Positions 32,667 through 42,480 of a stretch of DNA of 56,728 bases are shown one piece after another. The position numbers and the translations under genes are program-made. Location: positions 449,424 through 506,151 of the forward strand of contig NZ_FNJJ01000002.1 in NCBI RefSeq assembly GCF_900104265.1, given 5' to 3'. Source of the stretch: Ectopseudomonas guguanensis (lineage in GTDB: Bacteria > Pseudomonadota > Gammaproteobacteria > Pseudomonadales > Pseudomonadaceae). Below the pieces are notes generated by a model, which searched no databases, was not told where the DNA came from, and saw only the letters and a list, made by a program, of their open reading frames with translations. Each line of letters begins with the position of its first letter. The first letter of the stretch is position 1.

Positions 32667-34147
32667 AATTCCTCCAGTAACTGACGAATGGTGCAGGGCA
32701 GATCACCGGCAGCCAGCCCACGCCCCTGCGCGGCCAGCACTTCACCAGCCCTCGCATGCAACCAGACCGCCAGGCAGGCGGCTTCAAAGGGTGCCATGCC
32801 CTGCGCCAGCAGCGCGCCGATCAAGCCGGCCAGCACATCTCCCAGCCCCGCACCCGCCATGGCCGGATGACCGCGATCGCACAACGCCAGGCGGCCGTCC
32901 GGCGCGGCGACCAGGCTGCCGGCGCCCTTGAGCACGACCACCAGACCGAAACGCTGCGCCAGAGCGCGCGCCGCCGCGGGCCGGTCCGCCTGCAGCGCTG
33001 CGGTATCAATACCCAGCAAGCGCGCCGCTTCGCCAGGATGCGGCGTCAACACACCCTGGCGTGGCGCTGCGACCTGACCGGCAGCAAGGAGATTCAGCGC
33101 GTCGGCATCCCACACCTGCGGCTGCTTGATGCCCGACACGCCAGACAGCAGGCTGCGCCCCCAGGCGGCCTGCCCCAGCCCCGGCCCAACCACACAGACA
33201 TCGGCGCGCTCAACCAGGGCCAGCAACTGATTGGCCGAGGCCACCCCCGCACTCATGATTTCCGGCCGCCGCACCAGAGCCGCCGTAACGTGCTCGGCGC
33301 GTGTCGCCAGCGAAACCAGGCCGGCACCGGCACGCAGCGCGCTGTCGGCGCTGAGCAGCGCAGCGCCGCCCATGCCCAGATCGCCGCCGATCACCAGCAG
33401 ATGGCCGAACTGCCCCTTGTGCGCCACCGGCGAACGCGCGGCCAGACGCGGCAGATTGGCGGGATCGAGCCGTTGCGCGACGCCGGGAGCAGCCGCCAGC
33501 AGCTGCGCATCGCCCTGCAGGTCATCGAACTGCAGCTCGCCGCGCAGCTCGGGGCCGACGCCGGTGAACAGGCCGAGCTTGAGCGCGATGAAGGTCACGG
33601 TCAGATCGGCGCGCACCGCAACACCCAGCTGCGCGCCGTTGTCGGCATGCAAACCGGAGGGAATATCCACAGACAGCACCGGCAGACCGCTCTGGTTGAG
33701 CAGGCGAATCGCCTGGGCATAAGGCTCGCGCACCGCACCGCTGAGGCCCGTGCCGAGCAATGCATCGACCACGACGCCTGCCATTGGCGCGCATTCGCTC
33801 CAGGGCAGAACGTCCACGCCTGTCGCCCTGGCCTCGGCGCAGGCCAGAGCGGCATCACCAACCAACGCAGCGGGATCGCCAACGGCCAGCACCCTTACAC
33901 GCCAGCCGGCGCGCTGCGCCAGGGCAGCGACCAGATAGCCGTCACCGGCATTGTTGCCACGCCCGGCCAGCACGGTGATTTCACCGGCCTCCGGCCAGCG
34001 CCGACGCAAGGCGCGCCAGGCGGCATGGGCGGCGCGCTGCATCAGTTCGAAACCCGGCGTGCCGGCTGCGATCATTTGCGCATCGAGTGCGCGCACCTGC
34101 TCGGCGCTGTGCAGGCTCGAGGGTAAAGACACGGAAAGTGAATGCAT
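32648..34147 (-). CDS. nnrD: Bifunctional NAD(P)H-hydrate repair enzyme
   Basis: It repairs damaged NAD(P)HX. The 499 residues join an N-terminal epimerase (YjeF_N, about 1-215, with AGRGNNAGDGYLVA and DALLGTGLSG) to a C-terminal ADP-dependent dehydratase (about 225-490, with LTPHPGEAARLL, VLKGAGSLV and GAGLGDVLAG). The ATG at 34147 (MHSLSVSLPSSLHSAEQVRALD) starts the conserved part. It diverges from queG with 61 bases between the starts, and its 3' end overlaps tsaE. Confidence 0.95.
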   Translation of the reverse strand: MHSLSVSLPSSLHSAEQVRALDAQMIAAGTPGFELMQRAAHAAWRALRRRWPEAGEITVLAGRGNNAGDGYLVAALAQRAGWRVRVLAVGDPAALVGDAALACAEARATGVDVLPWSECAPMAGVVVDALLGTGLSGAVREPYAQAIRLLNQSGLPVLSVDIPSGLHADNGAQLGVAVRADLTVTFIALKLGLFTGVGPELRGELQFDDLQGDAQLLAAAPGVAQRLDPANLPRLAARSPVAHKGQFGHLLVIGGDLGMGGAALLSADSALRAGAGLVSLATRAEHVTAALVRRPEIMSAGVASANQLLALVERADVCVVGPGLGQAAWGRSLLSGVSGIKQPQVWDADALNLLAAGQVAAPRQGVLTPHPGEAARLLGIDTAALQADRPAAARALAQRFGLVVVLKGAGSLVAAPDGRLALCDRGHPAMAGAGLGDVLAGLIGALLAQGMAPFEAACLAVWLHARAGEVLAAQGRGLAAGDLPCTIRQLLEELCPCVK

Positions 34148-34208
34148 GGCTCGCTCGCGACGGATGTCTGGCAGAATTATACCCACCTCCACCGCCTGCG
34201 CCCGCCTC

Positions 34209-35273
34209 ATGTCCGACCACCCTCTCGATCTCGACGCCCTGGCCCTGTCCATCAAGGACTGGGGGCGCGAGCTGGGTTTCCAGCAGGTCGGCATCACCGA
34301 TGTCGAGCTGGGCGAGCACGAGGCGCACCTCAAGCGCTGGCTGGCAGCGGGCTATCAGGGCGAAATGGACTATATGGCCGCCCACGGCGACAAGCGCTCG
34401 CGTCCGCAGGAGCTGGTACCCGGCACGCTGCGTGTGGTGTCGTTGCGCATGGACTATCTACCTGGCGATACGCAGATGGCCCAACGCCTGAGCGAGCCGG
34501 AACAGGCCTACGTGTCGCGCTATGCGCTGGGCCGCGATTACCACAAGCTGATCCGTAAACGCCTGCAACAGCTGGCCGAGCGCATCCAGCAGCAGATCGG
34601 CCCGTTCGGTTATCGTGCCTTCGTCGACAGCGCGCCGGTGCTGGAAAAGGCCATCGCCGAAAAGGCCGGGCTGGGCTGGATCGGCAAGAACACCCTGGTG
34701 CTCAATCGCAAGGCCGGCAGCTATTTCTTTCTCGGCGAGCTGTTCGTCGACTTGCCGCTGCCGGTCGATGCGCCACATGGCAGCGAACACTGCGGGCGCT
34801 GCAGCGCCTGCATGGACATCTGCCCCACCGCCGCCTTCGCCGGCCCTTACCAGCTGGATGCGCGGCGCTGCATTTCCTACCTGACCATCGAACTGAAGGG
34901 CTCGATCCCGGTGGAACTGCGCGCGCCCATCGGCAACCGGGTTTTCGGCTGCGACGACTGCCAGATCGTCTGCCCCTGGAATCGCTTCGCCCGCGCCACC
35001 GAGCAGGGTGACTTCCAGCCACGCCACGGCCTGGACAACAGCTCCCTGGCCGAGCTATTCATGTGGACGGAAGAGGAGTTTCTCAGCCGCACCGAGGGCT
35101 CGCCGCTGCGCCGCGCCGGCTACGAGCGCTGGCTGCGTAACCTGGCAGTCGGCCTGGGCAATGCGCCCTCGACCATTCCGGTGCTGCAGGCTCTGAACGC
35201 GCGCCGCGAGCACCCGTCGGAGCTGGTGCGCGAGCATGTGGCGTGGGCACTGGAGCGACACGGCGCTCTGTAG
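34209..35273 (+). CDS. queG: Epoxyqueuosine reductase
   Basis: This cobalamin and iron-sulphur enzyme makes the last step to queuosine in tRNA. The 354 residues contain the QueG core (VDSAPVLEKAIAEKAGLGWIGKNTL) and two ferredoxin-like clusters, CGRCSACMDICP and CDDCQIVCP. A HEAT-like tail follows. The ATG at 34209 is the conserved start. Its TAG stop codon is the second to fourth base of a GTAG REP foot, so the REP directly ends the gene. Confidence 0.95.
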   Translation: MSDHPLDLDALALSIKDWGRELGFQQVGITDVELGEHEAHLKRWLAAGYQGEMDYMAAHGDKRSRPQELVPGTLRVVSLRMDYLPGDTQMAQRLSEPEQAYVSRYALGRDYHKLIRKRLQQLAERIQQQIGPFGYRAFVDSAPVLEKAIAEKAGLGWIGKNTLVLNRKAGSYFFLGELFVDLPLPVDAPHGSEHCGRCSACMDICPTAAFAGPYQLDARRCISYLTIELKGSIPVELRAPIGNRVFGCDDCQIVCPWNRFARATEQGDFQPRHGLDNSSLAELFMWTEEEFLSRTEGSPLRRAGYERWLRNLAVGLGNAPSTIPVLQALNARREHPSELVREHVAWALERHGAL

Positions 35274-35328
35274 CCCGGATGTAATCCGGGAATAGCGCCG
35301 CCCCTTTCCCGGATTGCATCCGGGCTAC
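35270..35328. repeat. REP pair, GTAGCCCGGATG family
   Basis: Arms 35270-35292 and 35306-35328 (GTAGCCCGGATGTAATCC with its inverse) match with one difference over 23 bases. The first GTAG contains the queG stop. A related palindrome of another family (AGGGTGCGCCGCGCGCACC) follows near 35365-35385. Confidence 0.85.
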
Positions 35329-35420
35329 GGCACCGAAGCGCCACCAGCAGTGCGGAAGCACATAGGGTGCGCCGCGCGCACCGGGAGCCGCCACTGGCCG
35401 GCCACACGGTGCGCACGGCG

Positions 35421-35497
35421 CAGGCTACAGGCTACAGGCTACAGGCTACAGGCTACAGGCTACAGGCTACAGGCTACAGGCTACAGGCTACAGGCTA
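35421..35497. repeat. Heptamer minisatellite, 11 perfect copies of CAGGCTA
   Basis: The repeat is 77 bases of uninterrupted 7-bp units between the convergent queG and orn genes. It has no coding role that I can see. Perfect identity suggests recent slippage and copy-number variation. An inverse arm (CAGCCTGCGGCCGC) lies just before the orn end. With the REP elements it fills the 293-base spacer. Confidence 0.95.
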
Positions 35498-35566
35498 TCA
35501 GCGTGAAGATGAGCACAGAGCTTTCAAGGGCTCCCGGGCGCTCTTGCTCTCAGCCTGCGGCCGCTT

Positions 35567-36109
35567 TTAGACCTTGAGGAAATGCTGACGATAGTGCTTG
35601 AGCTCGGCAATCGACTCGCGAATATCATCCAGCGCCTGGTGCGTGGCGGTCTTCTGGAAGCTGTCCTTGACCTGCGGTGCCCACATGCCGGCGAGGATCT
35701 TCAGCGTCGAGACATCCAGGTAGCGGTAGTGGAAATACGCCTCCAGCGCCGGCATGTATTTGTACAGGAAGCGGCGATCCTGACCGATGCTGTTGCCGCA
35801 GATCGGCGACTTGCCCTTCGGCACCCACTGCTCAAGGAAAGCGATGGTCTGCGCCTCCGCCGCCGCCGTGTCGATCCTGCTCTCGCGCACGCGCTGGGTC
35901 AGGCCGCTCTGGCCATGGGTGCGGGTGTTCCACTCGTCCATGCCGGCCAGGGTCTCGTCGCTCTGGTGAATGGCGATCACCGGACCTTCGGCGAGCACGT
36001 TCAGCTCGCTGTCAGTGACGATGGTGGCCATCTCGATGATCACGTCGCGTTCCGGCTCAAGGCCGGTCATTTCCAGATCGATCCAGATCAGGTTGTTGGG
36101 GTTTTGCAT
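35567..36109 (-). CDS. orn: Oligoribonuclease
   Basis: Orn degrades 2-5 nt RNA and, in Pseudomonas, pGpG, the linear product of c-di-GMP breakdown. The 180 residues show the DEDDh exonuclease motifs: [24 protein letters not shown] and the late [18 protein letters not shown] precedes the ATG. It lies next to rsgA, the usual neighbour in gamma-proteobacteria, with a methyltransferase gene between. Confidence 0.96.
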   Translation of the reverse strand: MQNPNNLIWIDLEMTGLEPERDVIIEMATIVTDSELNVLAEGPVIAIHQSDETLAGMDEWNTRTHGQSGLTQRVRESRIDTAAAEAQTIAFLEQWVPKGKSPICGNSIGQDRRFLYKYMPALEAYFHYRYLDVSTLKILAGMWAPQVKDSFQKTATHQALDDIRESIAELKHYRQHFLKV

Positions 36110-36139
36110 GCTCAGGACTCCTTGGCTCAGGCGCCAATT

Positions 36140-36934
36140 CTAGCGGATAACCGCACCCTTCATCTGCCAGAGAAACAGCACGGTTTGCCGCCCTTCGTTG
36201 ACCTCGAACAGCCGATCGGCCGGCGCGCCGGGAATTTCGAAGGTATTGCTGACCAGCCAGCTACCGGCGCGCATCTCGGCTTGCGCCTTGAACCAGAGCT
36301 GCGGCATCGGCACCGGCGAGAGAAAGCAGTAGACGACGTCGAACTCACTCAGGTCGGTGCGCCACAGACTGCGATAGCGGATGCTGCAATTCTCCTGAAA
36401 CAGGCAACGCAGCCAGGCAAGCACGAACAGCAGCGGCGCCGTTTCCACGCCAACGAACTGCCCGCGCGGAAACTGCCGGGCCAACTGCAGCAGCATCCCT
36501 GCCGTACCACAACCAAGATCGACGAAACGCAGTGTCGGCTCCCGTTCGCTCAGGCACTGCTGCAGACGCTGCTGCGCCTTGCGCCCACTCAAGTACAGCG
36601 GCACCTGCTCGCGCAGACTGTTCCAGTTGACCAGCAACAGCAGCACGAAGCCCAGCAGGAACAGCCAGGCCGGCAAATCGGCGCGCTGCGCCAGCAACAG
36701 CGCGGGCAAAAACGCCAGATTGATCCACAGCCACCAGCGCGACAAGCCCAGACGCCAGCCTATGGCAGCAGCCAGGATGCCTTGCAACAACGCCACCGAG
36801 AACAGCGACAGGCGCCAGGGCAACAACGCCAGCAGGTACACCAGTACCACCATCAGCGCCGCGGCCAGCCCCTGCGCCAGGAGCGCGCGCAACACAGGCA
36901 GCCGCAGCACTGCTCTTTCCCCGCCTGTCGTCAT
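36140..36934 (-). CDS. Membrane-tethered class I SAM methyltransferase
   Basis: The first half of the 264-residue protein has about four membrane segments (LAAALMVVLVYLLALLPW, LFSVALLQGILAAAIGW, LWINLAFLPALLLA, PAWLFLLGFVLLLLVNW). The second half has the SAM motif FVDLGCGTAGMLLQLA and an acidic post-motif (VGVETAP). The substrate is unknown. The start ATG at 36934 follows GGGGGGCGGCA. ATG at 36979 would add a short polar extension. It is transcribed away from rsgA and towards orn, with 30 bases before orn. Confidence 0.8.
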   Translation of the reverse strand: MTTGGERAVLRLPVLRALLAQGLAAALMVVLVYLLALLPWRLSLFSVALLQGILAAAIGWRLGLSRWWLWINLAFLPALLLAQRADLPAWLFLLGFVLLLLVNWNSLREQVPLYLSGRKAQQRLQQCLSEREPTLRFVDLGCGTAGMLLQLARQFPRGQFVGVETAPLLFVLAWLRCLFQENCSIRYRSLWRTDLSEFDVVYCFLSPVPMPQLWFKAQAEMRAGSWLVSNTFEIPGAPADRLFEVNEGRQTVLFLWQMKGAVIR

Positions 36935-36978
36935 TGCCGCCCCCCATTGCTGGCAGCCGAATGGCCACCGAGCGCTCA

Positions 36979-36987
36979 TGCTAAACT
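36979..36987 (+). promoter_or_regulatory. Candidate extended -10 promoter for rsgA
   Basis: TGCTAAACT (TGn plus TAAACT) lies about 37 bases before the rsgA start. No clear -35 is visible. Confidence 0.35.
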
Positions 36988-37023
36988 CGCCGCGATCAAC
37001 ACTCCACCACACCCGGATGCTTC

Positions 37024-38055
37024 ATGGCCAAACGCCAACTCAACCGCCGCCAGAGCTGGCGCATCGAAAAGATTCAGGGCGAACGCGCCGCCCGCGCAGC
37101 CAAACGTGAATCACGCGCCGTGGAAGCACTGGAAGGCGGCGATCTGGGTCCGGAGCAGACCGGCCTGGTGATCGCGCACTTTGGCGTACAGGTGGAAATC
37201 GAAGGTTTGCAGGGCGAGTTGGCCGGTCAGGTGTTTCGTTGCCATCTTCGCGCCAACCTGCCGGCCCTGGTCACCGGCGATCAGGTGGTCTGGCGCCCCG
37301 GCAATCAGGGCGACGGCGTGATCGTCGCGCAGTTGCCGAGAAACAGCGAACTGTGCCGCCCGGACATGCGCGGCCAGCTCAAACCGGTGGCGGCCAACGT
37401 CGACCAGATCGTCATCGTCTTCGCCCCCCTGCCCGAACCGCACGCCAATCTGATCGACCGCTATCTGGTGGCCGCCGAACATGCCGGCATTCGCCCGCTG
37501 CTGCTGCTGAACAAGGCCGATCTGATCGACGAGCAGAACCAGGTGGCGCTGGACGCCCTGCTCAAGGTCTATCGTCAGCTGGACTACCCGCTGCTGGAAG
37601 TCTCGGCCCATCACGGCGATGGCATGGAGCAGCTGAAGAAGCGCCTGGACGGCCACGTCAGCGTATTCGTCGGCCAGTCCGGGGTGGGCAAGTCATCCCT
37701 GGTCAACGGCCTGCTGCCCGGCGTCGACACCCGCGTCGGCGCGCTGTCGGAGCTGACCGGCAAGGGCACACACACCACCACCACCGCGCGGCTGTTCCAC
37801 TTTCCCGGTGGCGGCCAGCTGATCGACTCTCCCGGGATTCGCGAATTCGGCCTCGGCCATGTCAGCCGGGATGACGTGGAGGCAGGCTTCATCGAGTTCC
37901 ACGACCTGCTCGGCCGCTGCCGTTTTCGCGACTGCAAGCACGACCGCGAGCCGGGCTGCGCACTGCTGCAGGCGCTGGAAGACGGTCGCGTGCAGCCGCA
38001 GCGCATGGCCAGCTACCGACACATCGTCGCCAGCCTGCCGCAGGACGACTACTGA
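37024..38055 (+). CDS. rsgA: Ribosome small subunit-dependent GTPase A
   Basis: RsgA checks late 30S assembly. The 343-residue protein shows the circularly permuted order: an OB fold first, then the G4 motif LLNKADLID (about 160), then the P-loop [16 protein letters not shown] (about 218), then the zinc finger [14 protein letters not shown]. Its stop overlaps the motB stop on the other strand by seven bases. Confidence 0.96.
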   Translation: MAKRQLNRRQSWRIEKIQGERAARAAKRESRAVEALEGGDLGPEQTGLVIAHFGVQVEIEGLQGELAGQVFRCHLRANLPALVTGDQVVWRPGNQGDGVIVAQLPRNSELCRPDMRGQLKPVAANVDQIVIVFAPLPEPHANLIDRYLVAAEHAGIRPLLLLNKADLIDEQNQVALDALLKVYRQLDYPLLEVSAHHGDGMEQLKKRLDGHVSVFVGQSGVGKSSLVNGLLPGVDTRVGALSELTGKGTHTTTTARLFHFPGGGQLIDSPGIREFGLGHVSRDDVEAGFIEFHDLLGRCRFRDCKHDREPGCALLQALEDGRVQPQRMASYRHIVASLPQDDY

Positions 38056-39053
38056 TTGTTCAGCTGATCGAGCGGGCTGTTGCCACTTTCGAAGATATTC
38101 AGCCGTTCACGCAACTGATCGGCTGGCAGCGCCTCGGCGGGGCGTTGTGACGGCGCGGGTGCAGGGGCCTGCTCCTGCGCGGGCGGCTCCCCGTTCGCGC
38201 CCTGTTCGCCCTCGATCGCGCGCTGCGCCTTCTTGGTCAGCACGACGATATCGATACGCCGATTGACCGGATTGAACGGGTCTTCGCGATCGAACAAGGC
38301 CGACGAGGCGTAGCCGACCACCCGCGCCACCTGCTCGTCCGGATAGCCGCCGGCCACCAGCACCCGCCTCGCGGCGTTGGCGCGGTTGGAGGACAACTCC
38401 CAGTTGCCGAAATCACCACGCCCGACGAAGGGCTTGGCATCGGTATGGCCGCTGATGCTGATCTTGTTCGGCACTGCGCGAATGGTGTCGGCCATGGCCA
38501 GCAGGATGTCCTCGAAGTACGGCTGCAGGTTGGCACTGCCGAGGGCGAACATCGGTCGGTTCTCGGCATCCATGATCTGGATGCGCAGGCCGTCCTGGGT
38601 GATCTCGAACAGAATCTGATCCTTGAAGCGCTGCAGTTCGGGGTTTTCCTCGACCTTGTTCTGCAGCTCCTGCAACAGCAGCTCCAGGCGCTCCTGCTCC
38701 ATCTTCTCGGCCAGGGTTTCGATCTGATCGGTGCTGACGCCCGTCTCGTCCGGCTGGCTCTCCGGCGTTTCGGATATGTCCGGGTTGAGGGTGCGCTCGG
38801 GCGCCGGCGTCGGTGTGCCGCCGAGGTCGATGGCGTAGGGGCTGGCGCTTTCGGTGAAGCCGATGGGGTCCTGGAAGTAACCGGAGATGGCCTTCTTCTG
38901 CTCTGGCGTGGCCGAAGTCATCAGCCACATCACCAGAAAGAACGCCATCATGGCCGTCGCGAAGTCGGCGAAGGCGATCTTCCAGGCACCGCCATGGTGC
39001 CCGCCCGCGGTCTTCTTGACCCGCTTGACGATGATGGGTTGGTTGTTTTCCAT
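38049..39053 (-). CDS. motB: Flagellar motor protein MotB
   Basis: MotB is the stator subunit that anchors to peptidoglycan. The 334 residues show a basic cytoplasmic start, one membrane helix with the proton-binding Asp30 ([18 protein letters not shown]), a linker and an OmpA-like domain ([26 protein letters not shown]). A Gln/Pro-rich tail follows. It comes three bases after motA. This is the MotAB rather than the sodium-type set. Confidence 0.95.
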   Translation of the reverse strand: MENNQPIIVKRVKKTAGGHHGGAWKIAFADFATAMMAFFLVMWLMTSATPEQKKAISGYFQDPIGFTESASPYAIDLGGTPTPAPERTLNPDISETPESQPDETGVSTDQIETLAEKMEQERLELLLQELQNKVEENPELQRFKDQILFEITQDGLRIQIMDAENRPMFALGSANLQPYFEDILLAMADTIRAVPNKISISGHTDAKPFVGRGDFGNWELSSNRANAARRVLVAGGYPDEQVARVVGYASSALFDREDPFNPVNRRIDIVVLTKKAQRAIEGEQGANGEPPAQEQAPAPAPSQRPAEALPADQLRERLNIFESGNSPLDQLNNQ

Positions 39054-39056
39054 GGC

Positions 39057-39908
39057 TTAGTTGCCGCGCATGGCCTGTTCGAGCTCGCTGAAACTCGGCC
39101 GGTGGGCCGGATACAGCACCTTGCGCCCGAATTCCACAGCCAGGGTCGGCGGCATGCCCGAGGCGGAAGCGACCAGGGTCGCCTTGATCGCTTCGTAGAG
39201 GTTCAGCTCTTCCTTGGCATCATGCTCCAGCGCATTGGACAACGGGCCGAAGAAGCCGTAGGAAGCGAGAATGCCGAGGAAGGTACCGACCAGCGCCGTG
39301 CCCACCTTCTCACCGATCTGCGCGTTGTCCGCCTCGGCCAGGATCGACATGGTGATCACGATACCCAGCACCGCCGCAACGATACCCATGGCCGGCATGC
39401 CGTCAGCGACCTTGGCCACCGCGTGCGCGGGGTGTTCGACTTCTTCCTTGAGACTGGCCAGCTCCATGTCGAACAGGCCTTCCAGCTCGTGCGGGGCCAT
39501 GTTGCCGGAGGACATGATGCGCAGGTAGTCGCAGATGAACGCCGTCATGCGCGCGTCCTTGAGCACCCCCGGATACTTGCTGAAGATCGGGCTGGCGTTG
39601 GGGTCCTCGACGTCCGCTTCGATGGCCATCATGCCTTCACGGCGGCTCTTGTTGAGGATCTCGTACAGGAGCTTGAGCACTTCCAGGTAGTAGGTATGGG
39701 TGAAGCGGCTGCCGAACATGCTCAGCGACTTCTTGAACACCGTCATGAACATGCTGCCGGGGTTGGCCTGCAGGAAGGCCCCCAGCGCCGCACCGCCGAT
39801 GATCAGAACTTCGAAGGGGTGGACCAATGCCATGAACTTGCCGCCCGAGAGAATGAACCCGCCGAGCACGCAGCCAAAAACAACAACGATACCTATGATT
39901 CTTACCAT
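39057..39908 (-). CDS. motA: Flagellar motor stator protein MotA
   Basis: The 283 residues have four membrane segments. They include MVRIIGIVVVFGCVLGGFIL at the start and GMPAMGIVAAVLGIVITM plus VGTFLGILASYGFFGPL in the second half, where the conserved prolines of the proton path lie. The charged cytoplasmic loop lies between. The start at 39908 matches the usual N-terminus. A FliA-like promoter is 55-80 bases upstream. Confidence 0.95.
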   Translation of the reverse strand: MVRIIGIVVVFGCVLGGFILSGGKFMALVHPFEVLIIGGAALGAFLQANPGSMFMTVFKKSLSMFGSRFTHTYYLEVLKLLYEILNKSRREGMMAIEADVEDPNASPIFSKYPGVLKDARMTAFICDYLRIMSSGNMAPHELEGLFDMELASLKEEVEHPAHAVAKVADGMPAMGIVAAVLGIVITMSILAEADNAQIGEKVGTALVGTFLGILASYGFFGPLSNALEHDAKEELNLYEAIKATLVASASGMPPTLAVEFGRKVLYPAHRPSFSELEQAMRGN

Positions 39909-39962
39909 AAAATAAACGCTTGCAGAGCCCAGAGGATGGGTTATTAAAAACAACCCTTCTAA

Positions 39963-39989
39963 TTATCGGAACTTATACGCCAGACTATA
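39963..39989 (-). promoter_or_regulatory. FliA (sigma28)-like promoter of motAB
   Basis: On the minus strand TATA, 15 bases, then TCCGATAA match the flagellar consensus TAAA-N15-GCCGATAA in seven of eight -10 positions and three of four -35 positions. The predicted leader is about 48 bases. Confidence 0.5.
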
Positions 39990-40027
39990 GCCAGTTATGG
40001 TCAAAAGCCAGTTCGACTCGAGCCAAT

Positions 40028-41551
40028 ATGTCGACGTCAAAGCCCCTGCCACGCACTCTGGACGCCTGGGTACAACAACTGGGCAAGCTGCCGCTGCCAA
40101 TCGAGCAGCAGCAACATGCGCGCATACGCCGCGTCCTGGGTGACAGCCGCCGCACCTGGCGCGAAATCGCCGAGACGATCGAAGCGAGCCCATCCTTCGC
40201 CCTGCAGGTGCTGCGCGAAGCCAACCAGTCGAGCAACAGCCTCAGCGATCCGGCCGAAAGCGTCGAAACCGCGCTCTCACGACTGGGCCTGAGCCGCTGC
40301 GAAACGCTGCTCAACCAGGCTCCGGCGCTGCCCGAGAACGAAATCCCCCTGGCGTTTCGCCAGATACTGCTGATCAGCCAGCACGCCAGCCAACAGGCAC
40401 GCGGCCTGTTCGGCGCACGCCTGGCGCGCCTGTGGAACGAGCTGCATGGCTGCAGCCTGCTGTTTCTCGCGCCGATGTGGCCGCTGCTGTGTGCCCATCC
40501 ACACCTGCTCGAGGCCTGGGAGCAACGCGTGCTGCTCAAGGGCGAGCGACCCGCCGCGGTGGAGAAGGAGCTGCTCGGTGTCGGCCTGATTCAACTGTGC
40601 CTCAAGCTGGCCGAACGCTGGCGCCTGCCGGAGTGGATCGTGCGCGGCTATCGCCTACTGGAGCGTGACCGCCGGCAACTGGTCAAGGCGCTGCACATCG
40701 CCCGCGATAACGAACATCCGCTGCATCAGCAGCAGATGCTCGACGAAGACACGGCCCTGCGTCACTGGCTCACCCAGCCAAGCAACTGCGTGCTGCTGGC
40801 CAACGGCCTGGCGGTATCGGCGCACCACGCCTGGGACACCGCGCACAACCTGCGCTGGCAGCGCCTGACCGGGCTGTACCTGCAGATGCCCCTAAGCGAG
40901 CTGCAGCAGGAGGTGCACCAGCACGCCGTCAGCAGCGCCCGCCTGATCCACGACGCGGCGCTCTGGCATCCGGCCCAGGCCCTGATCTGGCCATGGGACG
41001 CCCATCGCCTCAAGCCTGCCGTCAGCGCCCCGCCACCGCCCAAACGTGACGATCTCACCGTCTGGCGGCAGCACTGCGCGCGCCTGCTGGCCGAGCCCAG
41101 CAGCTTCGCCAACGTGCCGCAACTGACGGCGTGCGCTCGCGATGCGCTGCAAGCCTGCGGCCTGAAGCGCGTCCTGCTGCTGCTTGCCGACCGTCATCAC
41201 ACCCGCCTGCAGACCCAGCAACAGGCCGGCCTGGATGCCGGCGCGGCGAGCCTCAGTCTCGACCCGGCGCAAAGCCAGGTGCTGAAACGCCTGCTCGCCG
41301 AGCCGGGCCAGTTGCGCCTCACACCCGGCAACATGGCGCAGTTCTCCGCCCTGCTGCCGGGCAACCTCAAGGCGCTGTTCCCCAGCGAACACCTGCTGCT
41401 GCGTTCTGTGGCCAGCAATGGCCGCGTGGTGATGCTGGTGGTGGCCGACCAGGGCGGCCAACCGCTGAATGACGTCAGCCTGCAGGCCTTCGCCAAGACC
41501 GCGCAGTGCATCGAGCGCGCCCTGAGCAGCTTTTCCAGACGCGCGCACTGA
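40028..41551 (+). CDS. HDOD domain protein
   Basis: The 507-residue protein starts with an HDOD-like region (about 10-215: RTWREIAETIEASPSFALQVLREANQ, VETALSRLGLSRCETLL). The remainder is an uncharacterised C-terminal part that may hold a GAF-like fold. HDOD proteins are often linked to signalling or motility control, but no activity is established. It corresponds by order to PA4955. The start MSTSKPLPRTLDAW at 40028 is used because the upstream frame overlaps the motA promoter. Confidence 0.75.
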   Translation: MSTSKPLPRTLDAWVQQLGKLPLPIEQQQHARIRRVLGDSRRTWREIAETIEASPSFALQVLREANQSSNSLSDPAESVETALSRLGLSRCETLLNQAPALPENEIPLAFRQILLISQHASQQARGLFGARLARLWNELHGCSLLFLAPMWPLLCAHPHLLEAWEQRVLLKGERPAAVEKELLGVGLIQLCLKLAERWRLPEWIVRGYRLLERDRRQLVKALHIARDNEHPLHQQQMLDEDTALRHWLTQPSNCVLLANGLAVSAHHAWDTAHNLRWQRLTGLYLQMPLSELQQEVHQHAVSSARLIHDAALWHPAQALIWPWDAHRLKPAVSAPPPPKRDDLTVWRQHCARLLAEPSSFANVPQLTACARDALQACGLKRVLLLLADRHHTRLQTQQQAGLDAGAASLSLDPAQSQVLKRLLAEPGQLRLTPGNMAQFSALLPGNLKALFPSEHLLLRSVASNGRVVMLVVADQGGQPLNDVSLQAFAKTAQCIERALSSFSRRAH

Positions 41552-41594
41552 AGAGTCCGCTACAATCGACCTCTTTTCATACGAGGAGGCCGTC

Positions 41595-42410
41595 ATGTCC
41601 GCCTTCGACAACCTGCCGCTGGTGATCGAACCGAACGAACTGGCCGAGCGCCTGGACGCGGCCGATCTGATCCTGCTCGACCTGAGCAGCGCAGCGCGCT
41701 ACGCCGCCGGCCACATTCCCGGAGCGCGCTGGGTGGATGCCAAACGCACGCAACTGGGCCTGCCGCCCGCGCCCGGCCTGCTCCCGGAGCGCGCGCAGCT
41801 CGAGGCGCTGTTCGCCGATCTCGGCCACCATCCGCACGCCACCTACGTGGTCTACGACGATGAAGGCGGTCCCTGGGCGGGCCGTTTTATATGGCTGCTG
41901 GACGTGATCGGCCATCAGCGCCATCACTTTCTCAACGGCGGTCTGCAGGCCTGGATCGGCGACGGGCTGGCACTGAGCCAGGACGTGCCCACAGTCGCCC
42001 GCAGCGAAGTGACGCTGACTCTGAGCGACGCCCCGACCGCCACCCGCGACTATCTGCAGTCACGCCTGGGAGCTGCCGATTTGGCCATCTGGGACGTGCG
42101 CGGTGCGGACGAGTACCGCGGCGAGAAGTTGAGTTCGGCGCGTGGCGGACACATCCCCGGCGCCACCCATTTCGAATGGACCGCAGGCATGGATCCGCAG
42201 CGAGGCATGCGTATCCGCACGGATATCGGTGAAGTACTGCAAAGCCTGGGCATCACACCGGACAAGGAAGTGATCACCCACTGCCAGACCCATCGCCGCT
42301 CAGGCTTCAGCTATGTGGTGGCCAAGGCGCTCGGTTATCCGCGGGTGAAGGCCTATGCCGGCTCCTGGTCGGAATGGGGCAACCTGCCCGACACGCCCAT
42401 CGAACGCTGA
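41595..42410 (+). CDS. rhdA: Thiosulfate sulfurtransferase (rhodanese) RhdA
   Basis: This tandem-domain rhodanese moves sulphane sulphur from thiosulfate to an acceptor. The 271-residue protein has an inactive N-terminal rhodanese domain and a C-terminal one with the active loop CQTHRRSGF. The cysteine is residue 230, the same number as in Azotobacter RhdA, and the loop is the CQTHxRSG type of that group. GAGGAGG precedes the ATG. A TACAAT -10-like hexamer lies at 41563. The gene order with psd is that of PA4956-PA4957. Confidence 0.92.
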   Translation: MSAFDNLPLVIEPNELAERLDAADLILLDLSSAARYAAGHIPGARWVDAKRTQLGLPPAPGLLPERAQLEALFADLGHHPHATYVVYDDEGGPWAGRFIWLLDVIGHQRHHFLNGGLQAWIGDGLALSQDVPTVARSEVTLTLSDAPTATRDYLQSRLGAADLAIWDVRGADEYRGEKLSSARGGHIPGATHFEWTAGMDPQRGMRIRTDIGEVLQSLGITPDKEVITHCQTHRRSGFSYVVAKALGYPRVKAYAGSWSEWGNLPDTPIER

Positions 42411-42480
42411 GTCCGTCGACAATCGAGTCGCATCCGGCCTGGCCACGCCAGCGCCGGTTCAGAACCCTCAAGGAAACACG

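Noticed and set aside
35421..35497. CRISPR-like array
   Set aside because: The units are 7 bp with no spacers. It is a minisatellite.
35501..35566. Small gene between the minisatellite and orn
   Set aside because: The short open frame there runs through the repeat, has no ribosome binding site, and encodes repeated junk.
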